From contig NZ_CATNLZ010000001.1 in NCBI RefSeq assembly GCF_950101795.1, forward strand, positions 1 to 64,000: a stretch of 64,000 nt of DNA. Direction: 5' to 3'. The DNA comes from Nocardioides sp. T2.26MG-1. Its GTDB lineage: Bacteria > Actinomycetota > Actinomycetes > Propionibacteriales > Nocardioidaceae. Under the pieces are notes generated by a model. The model was not told the DNA's origin. It was given only the letters and a program-made list of their open reading frames with translations, and ran no database searches. A program made the translations under genes and the position numbers. Shown piece by piece: positions 1-9,155 of this stretch (within the stretch, counting starts at the first letter, position 1; every line of letters starts with the position of its first letter).

Positions 1-1420
1 CGGACACCCCCGCCCTACGTCGCGAAACCCGAGCGAGAAACGCCAGCAGGTCGTCCCGCGTGACGACCCCGACCGGCTTGCCGTCCTCGTGCACCAGCAG
101 TGCGTCGGCGCTCTCGAGGGCGGTGACGGCGTCGGAGGCCGGCTCGGTGGAGCCGATCGTCGGCAGCGGGGGCGACATGTGCTGGCTGACCGAGTCGGTC
201 AGCCGCGCCGTACCCGTGTAGAGCAGGTCGAGCAGGGTCCGCTCCGACACCGACCCGACCACCTCGGCGGCGACGACCGGCGGCTCGGCCCGCACGACCG
301 GCATCTGGGAGACGTTGTACTCCTGCAGGATCGCGACGGCCTCGGCGATCGTCTCGTTCGGGTGCGTGTGCACGAGGTCGGGCAGCCGGCCGCTCTTGCC
401 GCGCAGCACCTCCCCGACCGACTGGACGGAGCGCTCGGCACCCTCGACGGGGAACCCGTACTGCGCCAGCCAGTCGTCGTTGAACACCTTGGTCAGGTAG
501 CCGCGGCCCGAGTCGGGCAGCAGTACGACGATCACCGCATCCTCACCCTCGGGCGTGCCGGCGAGCTCGTGGGCGAGCTGCACCGCGGCGTGCACGGCCA
601 TGCCGGAGGAGCCGCCGACCAGCAGCGCCTCCTCGCGGGCCAGCCGCCGGGTGGTCGCGAACGAGTCGGCGTCGGAGACCTCGATGATCCGGTCCGCGAT
701 GTCGCGGTCGTAGGCCTCGGGCCAGAAGTCCTCGCCCACGCCCTCGACCAGGTAGGGCCGCCCGGAGCCGCCGGAGTAGACCGACCCGGCCGGGTCCGCG
801 CCCACGACCTGCACGGCGGGGCTCTGCTCCTTGAGGTAGCGGCCGACCCCGGTGATCGTCCCGCCGGTGCCGACGCCGGCGACGAAGTGGGTGACCTTGC
901 CCTCGGTCTGCGCCCAGATCTCGGGGCCGGTGGTCTCGTAGTGCGACCGCGGGTTGTGCGGGTTGGAGTACTGGTCCGGCTTCCAGGCGCCCGGCTGGGA
1001 GGCCAGCCGGTCGGAGACGTTGTAGTAGGAGTCGGGGTGCTCGGGCTCGACCGCGGTCGGGCACACGACGACCTCCGCGCCGTACGCCTTGAGCACGTTG
1101 CGCTTGTCCTCACTGACCTTGTCGGGGCAGACGAAGACGCACTTGTAGCCCTTCTGCTGCGCGACCATCGCCAGCCCGACGCCCGTGTTGCCGGACGTCG
1201 GCTCCACGATCGTGCCCCCGGGCTGGAGCTCGCCGGACGCCTCAGCGGCCTCGATCATCCGGGTCGCGATGCGGTCCTTCACGGAGCCGCCGGGGTTGAG
1301 GTACTCCACCTTGGCGAGGACGATCGGTCCCTTCGCGCCGGCCAGGGAGCCCATGGACTTCGAGAGCCTGAGCAGCGGGGTGTTGCCGATCAGGTCGAGG
1401 AGTGAGTTCACGTACTGCAT
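1..1420 (-). CDS. cbs: Cystathionine beta-synthase, 3' end beyond window
   Basis: PLP enzyme that condenses serine (or O-acetylserine) with homocysteine or sulfide in transsulfuration. The fold-type II core covers residues 1-310. It contains the PLP lysine in NPGGSVKDR (Lys48) and the phosphate loop EPTSGNTG. A C-terminal pair of CBS domains follows from about residue 340, as in full-length actinobacterial cystathionine beta-synthase rather than in plain cysteine synthase. The reading frame is still open at base 1 (about 473 codons read), so the stop lies just outside. The ATG at 1418-1420 sits directly downstream of a TAGATT box, which suggests a leaderless message. Substrate preference (cystathionine versus cysteine synthesis) cannot be settled from sequence alone. 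Confidence 0.9.
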   Translation of the reverse strand, partial: MQYVNSLLDLIGNTPLLRLSKSMGSLAGAKGPIVLAKVEYLNPGGSVKDRIATRMIEAAEASGELQPGGTIVEPTSGNTGVGLAMVAQQKGYKCVFVCPDKVSEDKRNVLKAYGAEVVVCPTAVEPEHPDSYYNVSDRLASQPGAWKPDQYSNPHNPRSHYETTGPEIWAQTEGKVTHFVAGVGTGGTITGVGRYLKEQSPAVQVVGADPAGSVYSGGSGRPYLVEGVGEDFWPEAYDRDIADRIIEVSDADSFATTRRLAREEALLVGGSSGMAVHAAVQLAHELAGTPEGEDAVIVVLLPDSGRGYLTKVFNDDWLAQYGFPVEGAERSVQSVGEVLRGKSGRLPDLVHTHPNETIAEAVAILQEYNVSQMPVVRAEPPVVAAEVVGSVSERTLLDLLYTGTARLTDSVSQHMSPPLPTIGSTEPASDAVTALESADALLVHEDGKPVGVVTRDDLLAFLARVSRRRAGVS

Positions 1421-1426
1421 CGCGCC

Positions 1427-1432
1427 AATCTA
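1427..1432 (-). promoter_or_regulatory. -10 box of a probable leaderless promoter
   Basis: On the minus strand TAGATT is followed by six bases (GGCGCG) and then the ATG of the cystathionine beta-synthase gene. The hexamer therefore occupies -12 to -7 if the A of the ATG is +1. This is the standard arrangement of actinobacterial leaderless transcripts. No clear -35 hexamer is visible. Confidence 0.5.
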
Positions 1433-1498
1433 GAGGCGCCGCCGCCCTCCGCGTAAACCCCGGCGGCACGGGCTGGTAGGCGTCCGTAGAGTGGCGCC

Positions 1499-2554
1499 GT
1501 GGGGAAAGCGGCTGCTGCTCGGAAGCTGGCCTCCGCCGCGGCGTACGGCGGCGGTGGCCTCTCGGTGCTCGGCGGGGCGATCTACGGCGTGCTGCGCGTC
1601 GAGGCGACGGTCGCGCGCAACCGGATCGGCCGCCTCGACGACGACCCGCCCGACCCGACCGGCTGGTACGGCCGCGGCCGCCCCGGACCGGCGATCAAGG
1701 TCGTGCTGCTCGGCGACTCCAGCGCGGCCGGGTACGGCGTCGAGCGGGTCGAGGAGACCCCCGGAGCCCTGCTGGCCAGCGGCCTGGCGGAGCGGGCGGA
1801 CCGTCGGGTCTACCTGCGCGACTTCGCCGTCGTGGGCGCGATGTCCTCGGACCTGTCGAGCCAGATCGACGGCGCGCTGCCCATCGAGCCCGACGTCGCG
1901 GTGATCCTCATCGGCGCCAACGACGTCACCCACTCGGTGCTGCCCTCGGCGTCCGTCCGGCACCTCGCCGAGGGTGTACGCCGCCTCCGCGAGGCCGGGG
2001 TCGAGGTCCTCGTCGGGACCTGCCCCGACCTGGGCACCATCAAGCCGATCGCCCCACCGCTCAAGCAGGTCGCGCGCGCCTGGTCGCGCCGACTGGCCGC
2101 GGCCCAGACGATCACGGTCGTCGAGGAGGGCGGCCGCACGGTCTCGCTCAGCTCGATCCTGGGCCCCGAGTTCGCGGCCGCGCCCGCGATCCTCTTCGGC
2201 CCCGACCAGTTCCACCCATCGGCGGACGGCTATCGCTCGATGGTCACCGTGCTGCTGCCGTCGACGCTGGCCGCGCTCGGGCTCATCCCCGAGGACGAGG
2301 CCGAGCCGGAGGCCTACCGCGGCGAGGGCGTGCTGCCGATCACCGCCGCCGCCATCCAGGCGGTGAACGTGCCCGGCACCGAGCTCGGCGGCACCGAGGT
2401 CGGCGGCTCCCGGCGCGGCGTCCGCGGCCTGTGGGTCGAGCTGCGGCACCGCCGCCGCCACCCGGGCACGGAGGGCGAGGCGCCCGACGCCAGCGACGAG
2501 GACGCGGCCGACGACGATCCCGCCGAGGGGCTCCCGGAGGCCCGCGAGGGGTAG
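1499..2554 (+). CDS. SGNH/GDSL-family hydrolase
   Basis: 351-residue esterase/lipase-like protein with the SGNH catalytic blocks: GDSSAAGYG (nucleophile Ser74), GAND (Asn141 region) and DQFHPS near the C-terminal end of the domain (Asp235, His238). A short hydrophobic stretch at residues 15-32 may be a signal anchor. The last 80 residues are acidic and low-complexity (EDEDAADDD type). Translation starts at GTG. It lies divergently from the cystathionine beta-synthase gene, separated by 78 bp. The substrate is unknown; relatives deacylate lipids or cell-wall sugars. Confidence 0.8.
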   Translation: MGKAAAARKLASAAAYGGGGLSVLGGAIYGVLRVEATVARNRIGRLDDDPPDPTGWYGRGRPGPAIKVVLLGDSSAAGYGVERVEETPGALLASGLAERADRRVYLRDFAVVGAMSSDLSSQIDGALPIEPDVAVILIGANDVTHSVLPSASVRHLAEGVRRLREAGVEVLVGTCPDLGTIKPIAPPLKQVARAWSRRLAAAQTITVVEEGGRTVSLSSILGPEFAAAPAILFGPDQFHPSADGYRSMVTVLLPSTLAALGLIPEDEAEPEAYRGEGVLPITAAAIQAVNVPGTELGGTEVGGSRRGVRGLWVELRHRRRHPGTEGEAPDASDEDAADDDPAEGLPEAREG

Positions 2555-2624
2555 GGGAAACCCCACCCCGACCGGCGGTCCAGGCCCATCGAGACCGCGC
2601 CTCGGCGCTCCTAGCGTCGATGGC

Positions 2625-3389
2625 ATGAACTCACCCACCACGGCTTCAGCCGCCCTCGAGGTCCACGGCCTCACCCGCACGTACGGCGAGGGTGCCGGCG
2701 CGGCCACCGCGCTCGGCGGCGTCGACCTCGCCTTCGTCCCCGGGACCTTCACCGCCGTCATGGGCCCCTCGGGCTCCGGCAAGTCCACGTTCCTCAGTTG
2801 CGCCGCCGGCCTCGAGCGGCCCACCGGGGGCCGGGTGCTGGTCGACGGCCACGACATCACCGACTGGGCCGAGAACGACCGCACCCGGCTGCGGCGCGAG
2901 CGGATCGGCTTCGTGTTCCAGGGCTTCCACCTGATGCCCTACCTCACCGCCGAGCAGAACGTCGCGCTGCCGCTGCGCCTCGCCGGCCACCGTCCGGACC
3001 GCGCCCGGGTGGCGGCCCTCCTCGAGCGGGTCGGCCTCGCCGACCGCGCCCGGCACCTGCCGGGCGCGCTCTCCGGTGGCCAACAGCAGCGGGTGGCGAT
3101 CGCCCGCGCGCTGGTGACGGAGCCGGCCGTGATCCTCGCCGACGAGCCGACCGGCGCCCTCGACTCCACGACCGCCCGCGGCGTGCTCGCGCTGCTGCGC
3201 GAGAGCGTCGACGCGCTCCAGCAGACCGTCGTCATGGTCACCCACGACCCCGTGGCGGCGGCGTACGCCGACACCGTGGTCTTCCTGGTCGACGGCCGCG
3301 TGGCCGGGCGGATGGACCGGCCCACCGCCGACGCCGTCGCCGGCCAGCTCACGCACCTGTCGGACCTGGTCGCGGGAGGTGTGTCATGA
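2625..3389 (+). CDS. ABC transporter ATP-binding protein (MacB/LolD type)
   Basis: 254-residue ATPase that would power the FtsX-type permease encoded next. It has Walker [10 protein letters not shown] (47-55), a Q-loop (FVFQGF), signature LSGGQQQ (149-155), Walker B ILADE with catalytic Glu174, and the H-loop VTHDP. The length and the GALDS motif fit the antimicrobial-peptide/lipoprotein-exporter subfamily. The stop codon overlaps the permease start (ATGA). First gene of a four-gene operon with a NarL-type two-component system, an arrangement common for cell-envelope stress or antibiotic-export systems. Confidence 0.9.
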   Translation: MNSPTTASAALEVHGLTRTYGEGAGAATALGGVDLAFVPGTFTAVMGPSGSGKSTFLSCAAGLERPTGGRVLVDGHDITDWAENDRTRLRRERIGFVFQGFHLMPYLTAEQNVALPLRLAGHRPDRARVAALLERVGLADRARHLPGALSGGQQQRVAIARALVTEPAVILADEPTGALDSTTARGVLALLRESVDALQQTVVMVTHDPVAAAYADTVVFLVDGRVAGRMDRPTADAVAGQLTHLSDLVAGGVS

Positions 3390-4720
3390 CGCAGCTCGCC
3401 TGGCGCTCGCTGCGCCACCGCGCCACCGCCTCGGTGGCGACCTTCGTCGCCGTGCTCCTCGGCACGGCACTCATGGGCTCCTTCGCCACGCTGGCCGCGA
3501 GCGCCTCCGGGCCGGTCTCGGCGGCCGACCAGGACACGCTGCGGACCATGGGCACCGTCGTCGGCGCCTGGGGGGCGATCATCGTGCTGTCCGCCGTCGT
3601 CTCGACCGTCGGCATCACGGTCACCCAGCGCGAGGTGGAGATCGGGCTGCTGCGCACGGTCGGCGCGACCCCGCGCCAGACCTCCCGCCTGGTCCGAGCC
3701 GAGACGCTCCTCGTCGCGACGCTGGCCTCGGCCCTGGGGGCTGTGCTGGCCTGGCTGGGCGGCGGGTTCCTCCTCGCGCTCCTGCGCAACACCGACACCG
3801 TCCAGGAGTCGGCCCGCTACCGGCCCGGCCTCGCCCCGGTGGCGACGGCGGCGCTGGTGGTGCTCGTGAGCCTGCTCGGCGCCGGGTTCGCGTCCCGCCG
3901 CGCGACCCGCGGGTCGGCGAGCATCACCCCGAGCGAGGGCCGGCCAGGAACGGCCCGGCTGCAGTGGTGGCGGATCGCCGCCGCCGTGCTGCTCCTCGGC
4001 TACAGCGCCACGATGGCCGTCGTCACGATCACCGTGACCGCGCACGACGAGGACCCGTACTCCGCGATGGCGACCTCCGGCCAGCTGGGCATCCTGGTCG
4101 CGCTCGCCCTGGCCTGCCTGGCCCCGTGGCTGCTGCGGGTGCTCTCCGCGCCCGCCCGGCCGCTGCTGGGCACCGGCCCGGCGGCGTACCTGGCGACGTA
4201 CAACTCCCGGCGGCGGGCCCGCCTGCTGAGCGGCGTCCTGGGCCCGGTCATCGTGCTGACCGCCGCCGGGATCAGCGTGTTCATGATCGTGGGCACCGAC
4301 GACCGGACACGGCCGGCCGGCTTCGAGGACGACGCCCGGACGATCAACCTGCTCAACAACGTGGTCGTCGGGATGATGGTGGTGTTCGCGGCCGTCGTCG
4401 TCATCAACACGTTCGCGGCGGTCGTCGCCCACCGGCGGGCCGAGCTGCGCCAGCTGTGGCTGCTCGGCGCGACCCCGCGCCAGGTCGAGGCGTCGGTGCT
4501 GGCCGAGGCCCGCGGCGTCGCCGCCATCGGGGTGGTGCTCGGGGCGATCGCGTCGCTGGCGGCGGTCGTGCCGTTCGGCGTCGCCCGCCACGAGGGCGTG
4601 GTACCCGACGGGCAGCTCTGGCTCCCGCCCCTCGTGATGGCCGGCGCGGTCGTGCTGACCCTGCTGTCGGCACGCTCCGCGGTCCGGCGCGCTCACGTGC
4701 CGGCCGGCGCGCTCCAGTGA
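3386..4720 (+). CDS. FtsX-like ABC permease
   Basis: 444-residue membrane protein with two FtsX-type blocks. A first helix (residues 15-38) is followed by a periplasmic-type segment and three helices around 60-180. A second block comes after residue 250 with the typical cytoplasmic motif [21 protein letters not shown], which matches [19 protein letters not shown] in the first block. The internal repeat means one chain may supply both halves. ATG at 3386 overlaps the upstream TGA, and the C-terminus overlaps the next gene (GTGA). The substrate is unknown. Confidence 0.85.
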   Translation: MTQLAWRSLRHRATASVATFVAVLLGTALMGSFATLAASASGPVSAADQDTLRTMGTVVGAWGAIIVLSAVVSTVGITVTQREVEIGLLRTVGATPRQTSRLVRAETLLVATLASALGAVLAWLGGGFLLALLRNTDTVQESARYRPGLAPVATAALVVLVSLLGAGFASRRATRGSASITPSEGRPGTARLQWWRIAAAVLLLGYSATMAVVTITVTAHDEDPYSAMATSGQLGILVALALACLAPWLLRVLSAPARPLLGTGPAAYLATYNSRRRARLLSGVLGPVIVLTAAGISVFMIVGTDDRTRPAGFEDDARTINLLNNVVVGMMVVFAAVVVINTFAAVVAHRRAELRQLWLLGATPRQVEASVLAEARGVAAIGVVLGAIASLAAVVPFGVARHEGVVPDGQLWLPPLVMAGAVVLTLLSARSAVRRAHVPAGALQ

Positions 4721-5973
4721 CAGACTGGTCCGCCATGCTGCTACGCGGGATCGGGTCGCTCCGGCCCACGCCGGTCGACGGGGACGCCCTCGTCGACCGG
4801 CTGCGGCTGACCCTGCTCTCCGCCGGCTACGCCCTGCTGGGGGCGCCGGCTCTGGCGTTGGGCATCCTCACGATCCTGTGCATCCCGCTCGGGCTGGTCA
4901 CCGCCGGGTTCGCCCTCGCCTTCGCCGCCGTCCCGGCCACGGCCGCACTGACCGCCGTCCACCGGCGGGTGAGCGGTGCGCTGCTGGGCGAGCAGGTCAC
5001 GACGGCGTACGCCGACACCACGGGCACGAACGTGGTCACCCGGCCGGTGCGCTGGCTCACCGACAAGGCGCGCTGGCGCGACGTCGGGTTCTTGTGGTTC
5101 TCGGCCACCGGCGGGTTCGTGATGTCCGTGCTGCCGGTCGGGCTGCTGACCGCGCCGATCACCCACCTCGGTGGCGCGGTGCTCGACGGCGGCTTCTGGT
5201 GGTGGATGCTCGTGCTGCTCGACGGGCCGCTGATCGTGGTGTGGTGGTGCGTGACACCGGCGCTGGTGCGCGGCCGGGCGGTCGCCGAACGCAACATCCT
5301 GGGCCACTCACGGGTGGAGCGGCTCGAGCGCCGGGTCCAGGAGGTCGCCGCGTCCCGCGAGGAGTCCCTCGACCACTCCGCGGCCGAGGTGCGCCGCATC
5401 GAGCGCGACCTGCACGACGGCGCCCAGGCCCGGATCGCCGCGGTCGGCATGAACGTCGGCCTGGCCGAGAAGCTGCTGGCCACCGACCCGGCCGCCGCGG
5501 CGGACCTGCTGCGTGAGGCCCGCGAGACCACGGTCTCGGCCCTGGAGGACCTGCGGTCGGTCGTCCGCGGCATCCACCCGCCGGCCCTGGCCGACCGCGG
5601 CCTGGCCGGCGGCATCGAGGCCCTTGCGCTGCCGATCCCGCTGCCGGTCACCGTCGCCGTCGACCTGCCCCGGGGCATCCCCGAGCCGGTCGAGTCGGCC
5701 GCCTACTTCGCGGTCGCCGAGTGCCTGGCCAACACCGTCAAGCACGCCGGCGCCACGCGCTCCTGGGTCGTCGGCTCGTACAACGACGGCGTGCTGCACC
5801 TCGAGGTCGGCGACGACGGCCGCGGCGGCGCGGACGCCCACGTCGACGCGCAGGGCGGCGGACTCTCCGGGATCGCCCGGCGGCTGGCGGCGTTCGACGG
5901 CACGATGGAGGTCGTGAGCCCCTCGGGCGGGCCGACGATCGTGACCATGGAGGTTCCGTGCCGGACCCGCTGA
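4717..5973 (+). CDS. Sensor histidine kinase, HisKA_3 family
   Basis: 418-residue NarX/DesK-type kinase. A four-helix putative sensor domain (about residues 30-185, no large external loop) is followed by the dimerisation block with [13 protein letters not shown] (phospho-acceptor His233) and an HATPase_c domain with DDGRGG and [10 protein letters not shown]. It probably senses membrane perturbation and phosphorylates the regulator encoded next. The GTG start at 4717 overlaps the permease stop; an alternative ATG at 4735 would remove six residues. Confidence 0.88.
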   Translation: MTDWSAMLLRGIGSLRPTPVDGDALVDRLRLTLLSAGYALLGAPALALGILTILCIPLGLVTAGFALAFAAVPATAALTAVHRRVSGALLGEQVTTAYADTTGTNVVTRPVRWLTDKARWRDVGFLWFSATGGFVMSVLPVGLLTAPITHLGGAVLDGGFWWWMLVLLDGPLIVVWWCVTPALVRGRAVAERNILGHSRVERLERRVQEVAASREESLDHSAAEVRRIERDLHDGAQARIAAVGMNVGLAEKLLATDPAAAADLLREARETTVSALEDLRSVVRGIHPPALADRGLAGGIEALALPIPLPVTVAVDLPRGIPEPVESAAYFAVAECLANTVKHAGATRSWVVGSYNDGVLHLEVGDDGRGGADAHVDAQGGGLSGIARRLAAFDGTMEVVSPSGGPTIVTMEVPCRTR

Positions 5974-6626
5974 GAGCGGTGGTCGCCGAGGACCAGGCAC
6001 TGCTGCGCGTCGGCCTCACGCGCATCCTCGAGGCGAGCGGCATCAGCGTGGTCGCGGCGGTCGACAACGCGCCGTCGCTGACCCGGGCCCTCGCCTCGCC
6101 GGACGTCGACGTCGCGATCGTCGACGTGCGGATGCCGCCGGCGTACGCCACCGAAGGCCTGGTCGCCGCGGTCGCCGCGCGCCGCGCCCGCCCGGCGTTC
6201 CCGGTGCTGGTGCTCAGCCAGTACGTCGAGCCGCTCTACGCCCGCGAGCTGCTGGCCAGCGGCGAGGGCGCGGTGGGCTACCTGCTCAAGGACCGGGTCG
6301 CGGACGTCGACGGGTTCGTGGCCGCGGTCCGCCAGGTCGCCGGCGGGGGCACGGTGCTCGACCCCGAGGTGGTCGCCGGTCTGGTCAGCGGCGCCGGCCG
6401 CGACCAGCCGCTCGAGCGGCTCACCCCTCGCGAGCGCGAGGTGCTGACGCTGATGGCCGAGGGCCGGTCCAACGCGGCGATCGCGGCCCGGCTGTTCGTC
6501 TCGGAGAAGGCGGTCGGCAAGCACACCAACGCGATCTTCACCAAGCTCGACCTCCCTCCGGCGCCCGACGACAACCGCCGGGTGCTGGCCGTGCTCGCCT
6601 GGCTCGACGGCCCGAAATCACGTTGA
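5958..6626 (+). CDS. LuxR/NarL-family response regulator
   Basis: 222 residues. The receiver has the acidic pair Glu11/Asp12, phospho-acceptor Asp56 (AIVDVRMP) and Lys111 (YLLKD). A C-terminal LuxR-type helix-turn-helix (about 155-210) contains LTPREREVLTLMAEG and SEKAVGKHT. It is the partner of the preceding kinase, whose 3' end it overlaps by 16 bp, and probably controls this ABC operon. Its stop codon TGA lies inside the terminator stem that follows. Confidence 0.9.
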   Translation: MPDPLRAVVAEDQALLRVGLTRILEASGISVVAAVDNAPSLTRALASPDVDVAIVDVRMPPAYATEGLVAAVAARRARPAFPVLVLSQYVEPLYARELLASGEGAVGYLLKDRVADVDGFVAAVRQVAGGGTVLDPEVVAGLVSGAGRDQPLERLTPREREVLTLMAEGRSNAAIAARLFVSEKAVGKHTNAIFTKLDLPPAPDDNRRVLAVLAWLDGPKSR

Positions 6627-6659
6627 CCCGCCCGAAACTTTCGGGCGGGTCAACGTGAT
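6617..6659. terminator. Bidirectional terminator, perfect 21-bp palindrome
   Basis: Left arm 6617-6637 and right arm 6639-6659 are exact reverse complements around a single C at 6638. The core is GACCCGCCCGAAA. It lies between two convergent genes, with the stop codon of the response regulator (6624-6626) inside the left arm and the Bax inhibitor-1 stop 5 bp past the right arm. It can serve both directions; no long T-tract is present. Confidence 0.8.
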
Positions 6660-6663
6660 GTGC

Positions 6664-7542
6664 TCAGTTGTCGCTGAACATCGCGAGCAGGCGCAGCAGG
6701 TTGGTGTAGATCCAGACCAGGCTGACGGTCATCGCGAAGGCCGCGCGCCACGACTCCCGCTCCGGGATCCGGTTGGCGATGCCCTGCTCGACGAAGTCGA
6801 AGTCGAGCACGAGCATGAACACGCCGAGCGCGAGGCCGGCGATGGCGGTCAGCATGCCGAGCGTGCCGAAGCCGAAGAGGCCGATGTCGGCGTTGAACAT
6901 GCTCAGCACGAGCTCCATCAGGCTCAGGCCGACCATGCCGAACACGGCGGCCATCACGAACATGCGGAACTTGTTGCCGACCTTGATGTCGAAGATCTTG
7001 TACGCCGCGAGCGTGCCGGCGAAGGCCGCGAACGTGCCGATCACCGCGCCGGAGACGACGCCGTCACCGAACTGCACGTCGAAGAGCTTGCTCAGGCCAC
7101 CGAGCGCGATGCCCTCGAGCACGGCGAACGCCATGACGAGTGCCGGGCTGATCACCCGCTTGAACGAGTTGACCATCGACAGCGCGAAGGCGCCGAGGGA
7201 CCCGAAGGTGACGGCGGCGATCAGGCTGCCGCCGACCTCGCCGTTCTCGATGTCGGGGGTCATCACCCAGGTGGCGAGGGCGGCCACGATGACGAGGCCG
7301 AGCGAGATCGCGGTCTTCTGGACGACCGAGTCGATCGTCATCGGGCCGTGGTCGACAGCCGGAGTCGTGCCGGTGGGTTGGCCCGGGGTGCCGGTGCCCC
7401 AGGTCGCGGGGTCGGTGTAGCCGGTCTGGCCGTAGCCCTGGTGCGCCGACCCGTTGCCGGCGTACGTCTGGTTGCCGTAGGCGTTGGAGCCGGGGGCGTT
7501 GAACTCCTCCGACCGGCGGAACACAGGGTTGTTGCTCTGCAT
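6664..7542 (-). CDS. Bax inhibitor-1/YccA family membrane protein
   Basis: 292-residue integral membrane protein. A Gly/Tyr/Asn/Gln-rich cytoplasmic N-terminus (about residues 1-75) precedes seven hydrophobic helices that carry the family pattern, including the final acidic-residue helix segment MLVLDFDFVEQGI. Bacterial BI-1 members are pH-dependent calcium leak channels; the role here is not shown. The start at 7542 was chosen because GAGGAGAG lies 4-11 bases upstream, whereas the open frame extends further 5' without a ribosome site. Monocistronic, convergent with the ABC operon. Confidence 0.88.
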   Translation of the reverse strand: MQSNNPVFRRSEEFNAPGSNAYGNQTYAGNGSAHQGYGQTGYTDPATWGTGTPGQPTGTTPAVDHGPMTIDSVVQKTAISLGLVIVAALATWVMTPDIENGEVGGSLIAAVTFGSLGAFALSMVNSFKRVISPALVMAFAVLEGIALGGLSKLFDVQFGDGVVSGAVIGTFAAFAGTLAAYKIFDIKVGNKFRMFVMAAVFGMVGLSLMELVLSMFNADIGLFGFGTLGMLTAIAGLALGVFMLVLDFDFVEQGIANRIPERESWRAAFAMTVSLVWIYTNLLRLLAMFSDN

Positions 7543-7597
7543 GGTCTCTCCTCGAGGCCGTGGGTGTCGTCGCTCTGACGGGTCACCTGACAAGCCC

Positions 7598-7603
7598 AGT
7601 CTA
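7598..7603 (-). promoter_or_regulatory. Putative -10 box for the BI-1 gene
   Basis: TAGACT on the minus strand, 56 bp upstream of the BI-1 start. The same TAGACTGGGC string precedes mfd (21590-21595), which strengthens both as promoters. The -35 region is weak. Confidence 0.4.
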
Positions 7604-7659
7604 GGCGGGCTCACCGGGTTGAACGCTCGCCCGCCTCGTTTGGTTCCCGCGGCCGGCAC

Positions 7660-9048
7660 CTACGCGGCGCTGAGCGGCAGCCGCACCGAGAACGCCGTGC
7701 CCGCCCCGGGGCCGCTGGTGACCGAGATCGAGCCGCCCATCAGCTCGACCAGCTGCTTCGTGATCGCCAGCCCGAGTCCGGTGCCGCCGTACCGGCGCGT
7801 GATCGAGGGGTCCGCCTGGAGGAAGGACTCGAAGACCCGCTCGGTCTGCTCCGGTGTCATGCCGATGCCGGAGTCCTGGACGACCACCTGGAGCTCGGGC
7901 CGTCCGTCGCCGAGCCGGCTGGCCCGCGCCTCCAGGCGGACGAACCCGGTCTCGGTGAACTTCACCGCGTTGTCGAGGAGGTTGGAGACCACCTGCCCGA
8001 CCCGGACCGGGTCGCCGTGGATCGAGTCCGGCAGGGGCCCGTCCACGACCAGCTCGAAGCGCAGGCCCTTCGCCGACGCCGCCGCGCGTGCCACGGCCGT
8101 CGTGTCTGCGAGCAGCACCGTCGGGTCGAAGTCCGTGCGTTCCAGGGTCGCCCGCCCGGACTCGACACGGGAGAAGTCCAGGATCTCGTCGACCAGGCGC
8201 AGGAGCCGTGATCCGGCGCGGTCCATCGCCTCGGTGAGCCGCTGCTGGCCGGCGTCGAGCTCGGTGTCCCGGAGCAGCTCGGCAGCGGCGAGCACCGTGG
8301 TCAGCGGTGTGCGGATCTCGTGGCTCATGTTCGCCAGGAACAGTGACTTCGCCTGGTTGGCGTGCTCCGCTGCCCGACGGGCGTCCTCGAGCTGCTGGAG
8401 CAGCCGGTTGCGCTCGGTGACGTCCTCGGCGATGCCGAAGACCCCGACCACGACATCGCCGACGACGATCGGCAGTCCGGTCACGATCAGCTCGACGAGA
8501 CTCCCGTCCCGGCGACGCACCGACGTGTCGATCGTCTGGGGTCGCCGCTCGAGGATCTCGATGAACGCCGCCCCCACGTCCTCGAGGTCCTCGGGGCACA
8601 GGAGGTCGGTGAACGACATCGTCCGCAGCTCCTCCTCGGAGTAGCCGGACAGCACCAGGGCCGCCCGGTTCGCCGAGGTGAAGCGCCCGTCGGTCCCGAG
8701 CGAGAACACCGCCTGGGGGTTGTACTCGAACAGCGAGCGGTGGCGCTCGCCGGTCTCGGCGAGGGCGCGCTCGGCCGTCGCGAGCTCACGCGCGTCGCGG
8801 TGCGCGTCCCGGTAGCGGCGCAGCGAGTAGACCGCGAGCCCGATGATCGCCGCCACCGCGGCGACGGCGAGCTCGTCGGCGTCGTACCGCTCGTGGTGCC
8901 GCGACCAGTCCGAGAACAGCTCGAACAGGTCGAACGCGGACGCGAGCACAAACCCGCCGACCACGACCACCGCCACCAGCGCCAGGTCGATGCGCGCCGA
9001 CCGCCGCCGGCGACGCTCCCGCTCGGTGACGTCAGGGAGCCGAGTCAC
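7660..9048 (-). CDS. Orphan PAS-domain sensor histidine kinase
   Basis: 462 residues. Two N-terminal transmembrane helices (about 22-42 and 62-80) precede a coiled linker, then a PAS domain (about 105-220, with NPQAVFSLGTDGRF and SGYSEEEL). HisKA follows, with the H-box FLANMSHEIRTPL, and then HATPase_c with N-box LLDNAVKF, G1 DSGIG and G2 GGTGLGLAI. This is the hybrid-kinase-like ArcB/BarA core without a receiver. No response regulator gene is adjacent, so the partner is elsewhere. The input is probably internal (PAS) rather than a large external domain. Confidence 0.88.
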   Translation of the reverse strand: MTRLPDVTERERRRRRSARIDLALVAVVVVGGFVLASAFDLFELFSDWSRHHERYDADELAVAAVAAIIGLAVYSLRRYRDAHRDARELATAERALAETGERHRSLFEYNPQAVFSLGTDGRFTSANRAALVLSGYSEEELRTMSFTDLLCPEDLEDVGAAFIEILERRPQTIDTSVRRRDGSLVELIVTGLPIVVGDVVVGVFGIAEDVTERNRLLQQLEDARRAAEHANQAKSLFLANMSHEIRTPLTTVLAAAELLRDTELDAGQQRLTEAMDRAGSRLLRLVDEILDFSRVESGRATLERTDFDPTVLLADTTAVARAAASAKGLRFELVVDGPLPDSIHGDPVRVGQVVSNLLDNAVKFTETGFVRLEARASRLGDGRPELQVVVQDSGIGMTPEQTERVFESFLQADPSITRRYGGTGLGLAITKQLVELMGGSISVTSGPGAGTAFSVRLPLSAA

Positions 9049-9155
9049 GCCGCCCGATCCCCGCTCGTGGTCCCCCGCGAGCGTGGCAGCATGCGACCAC
9101 GTCTACCCGGAGCGGTGCCGTGCCAAACGTCGCGAGGGCTCACGTGGACTGCCGC

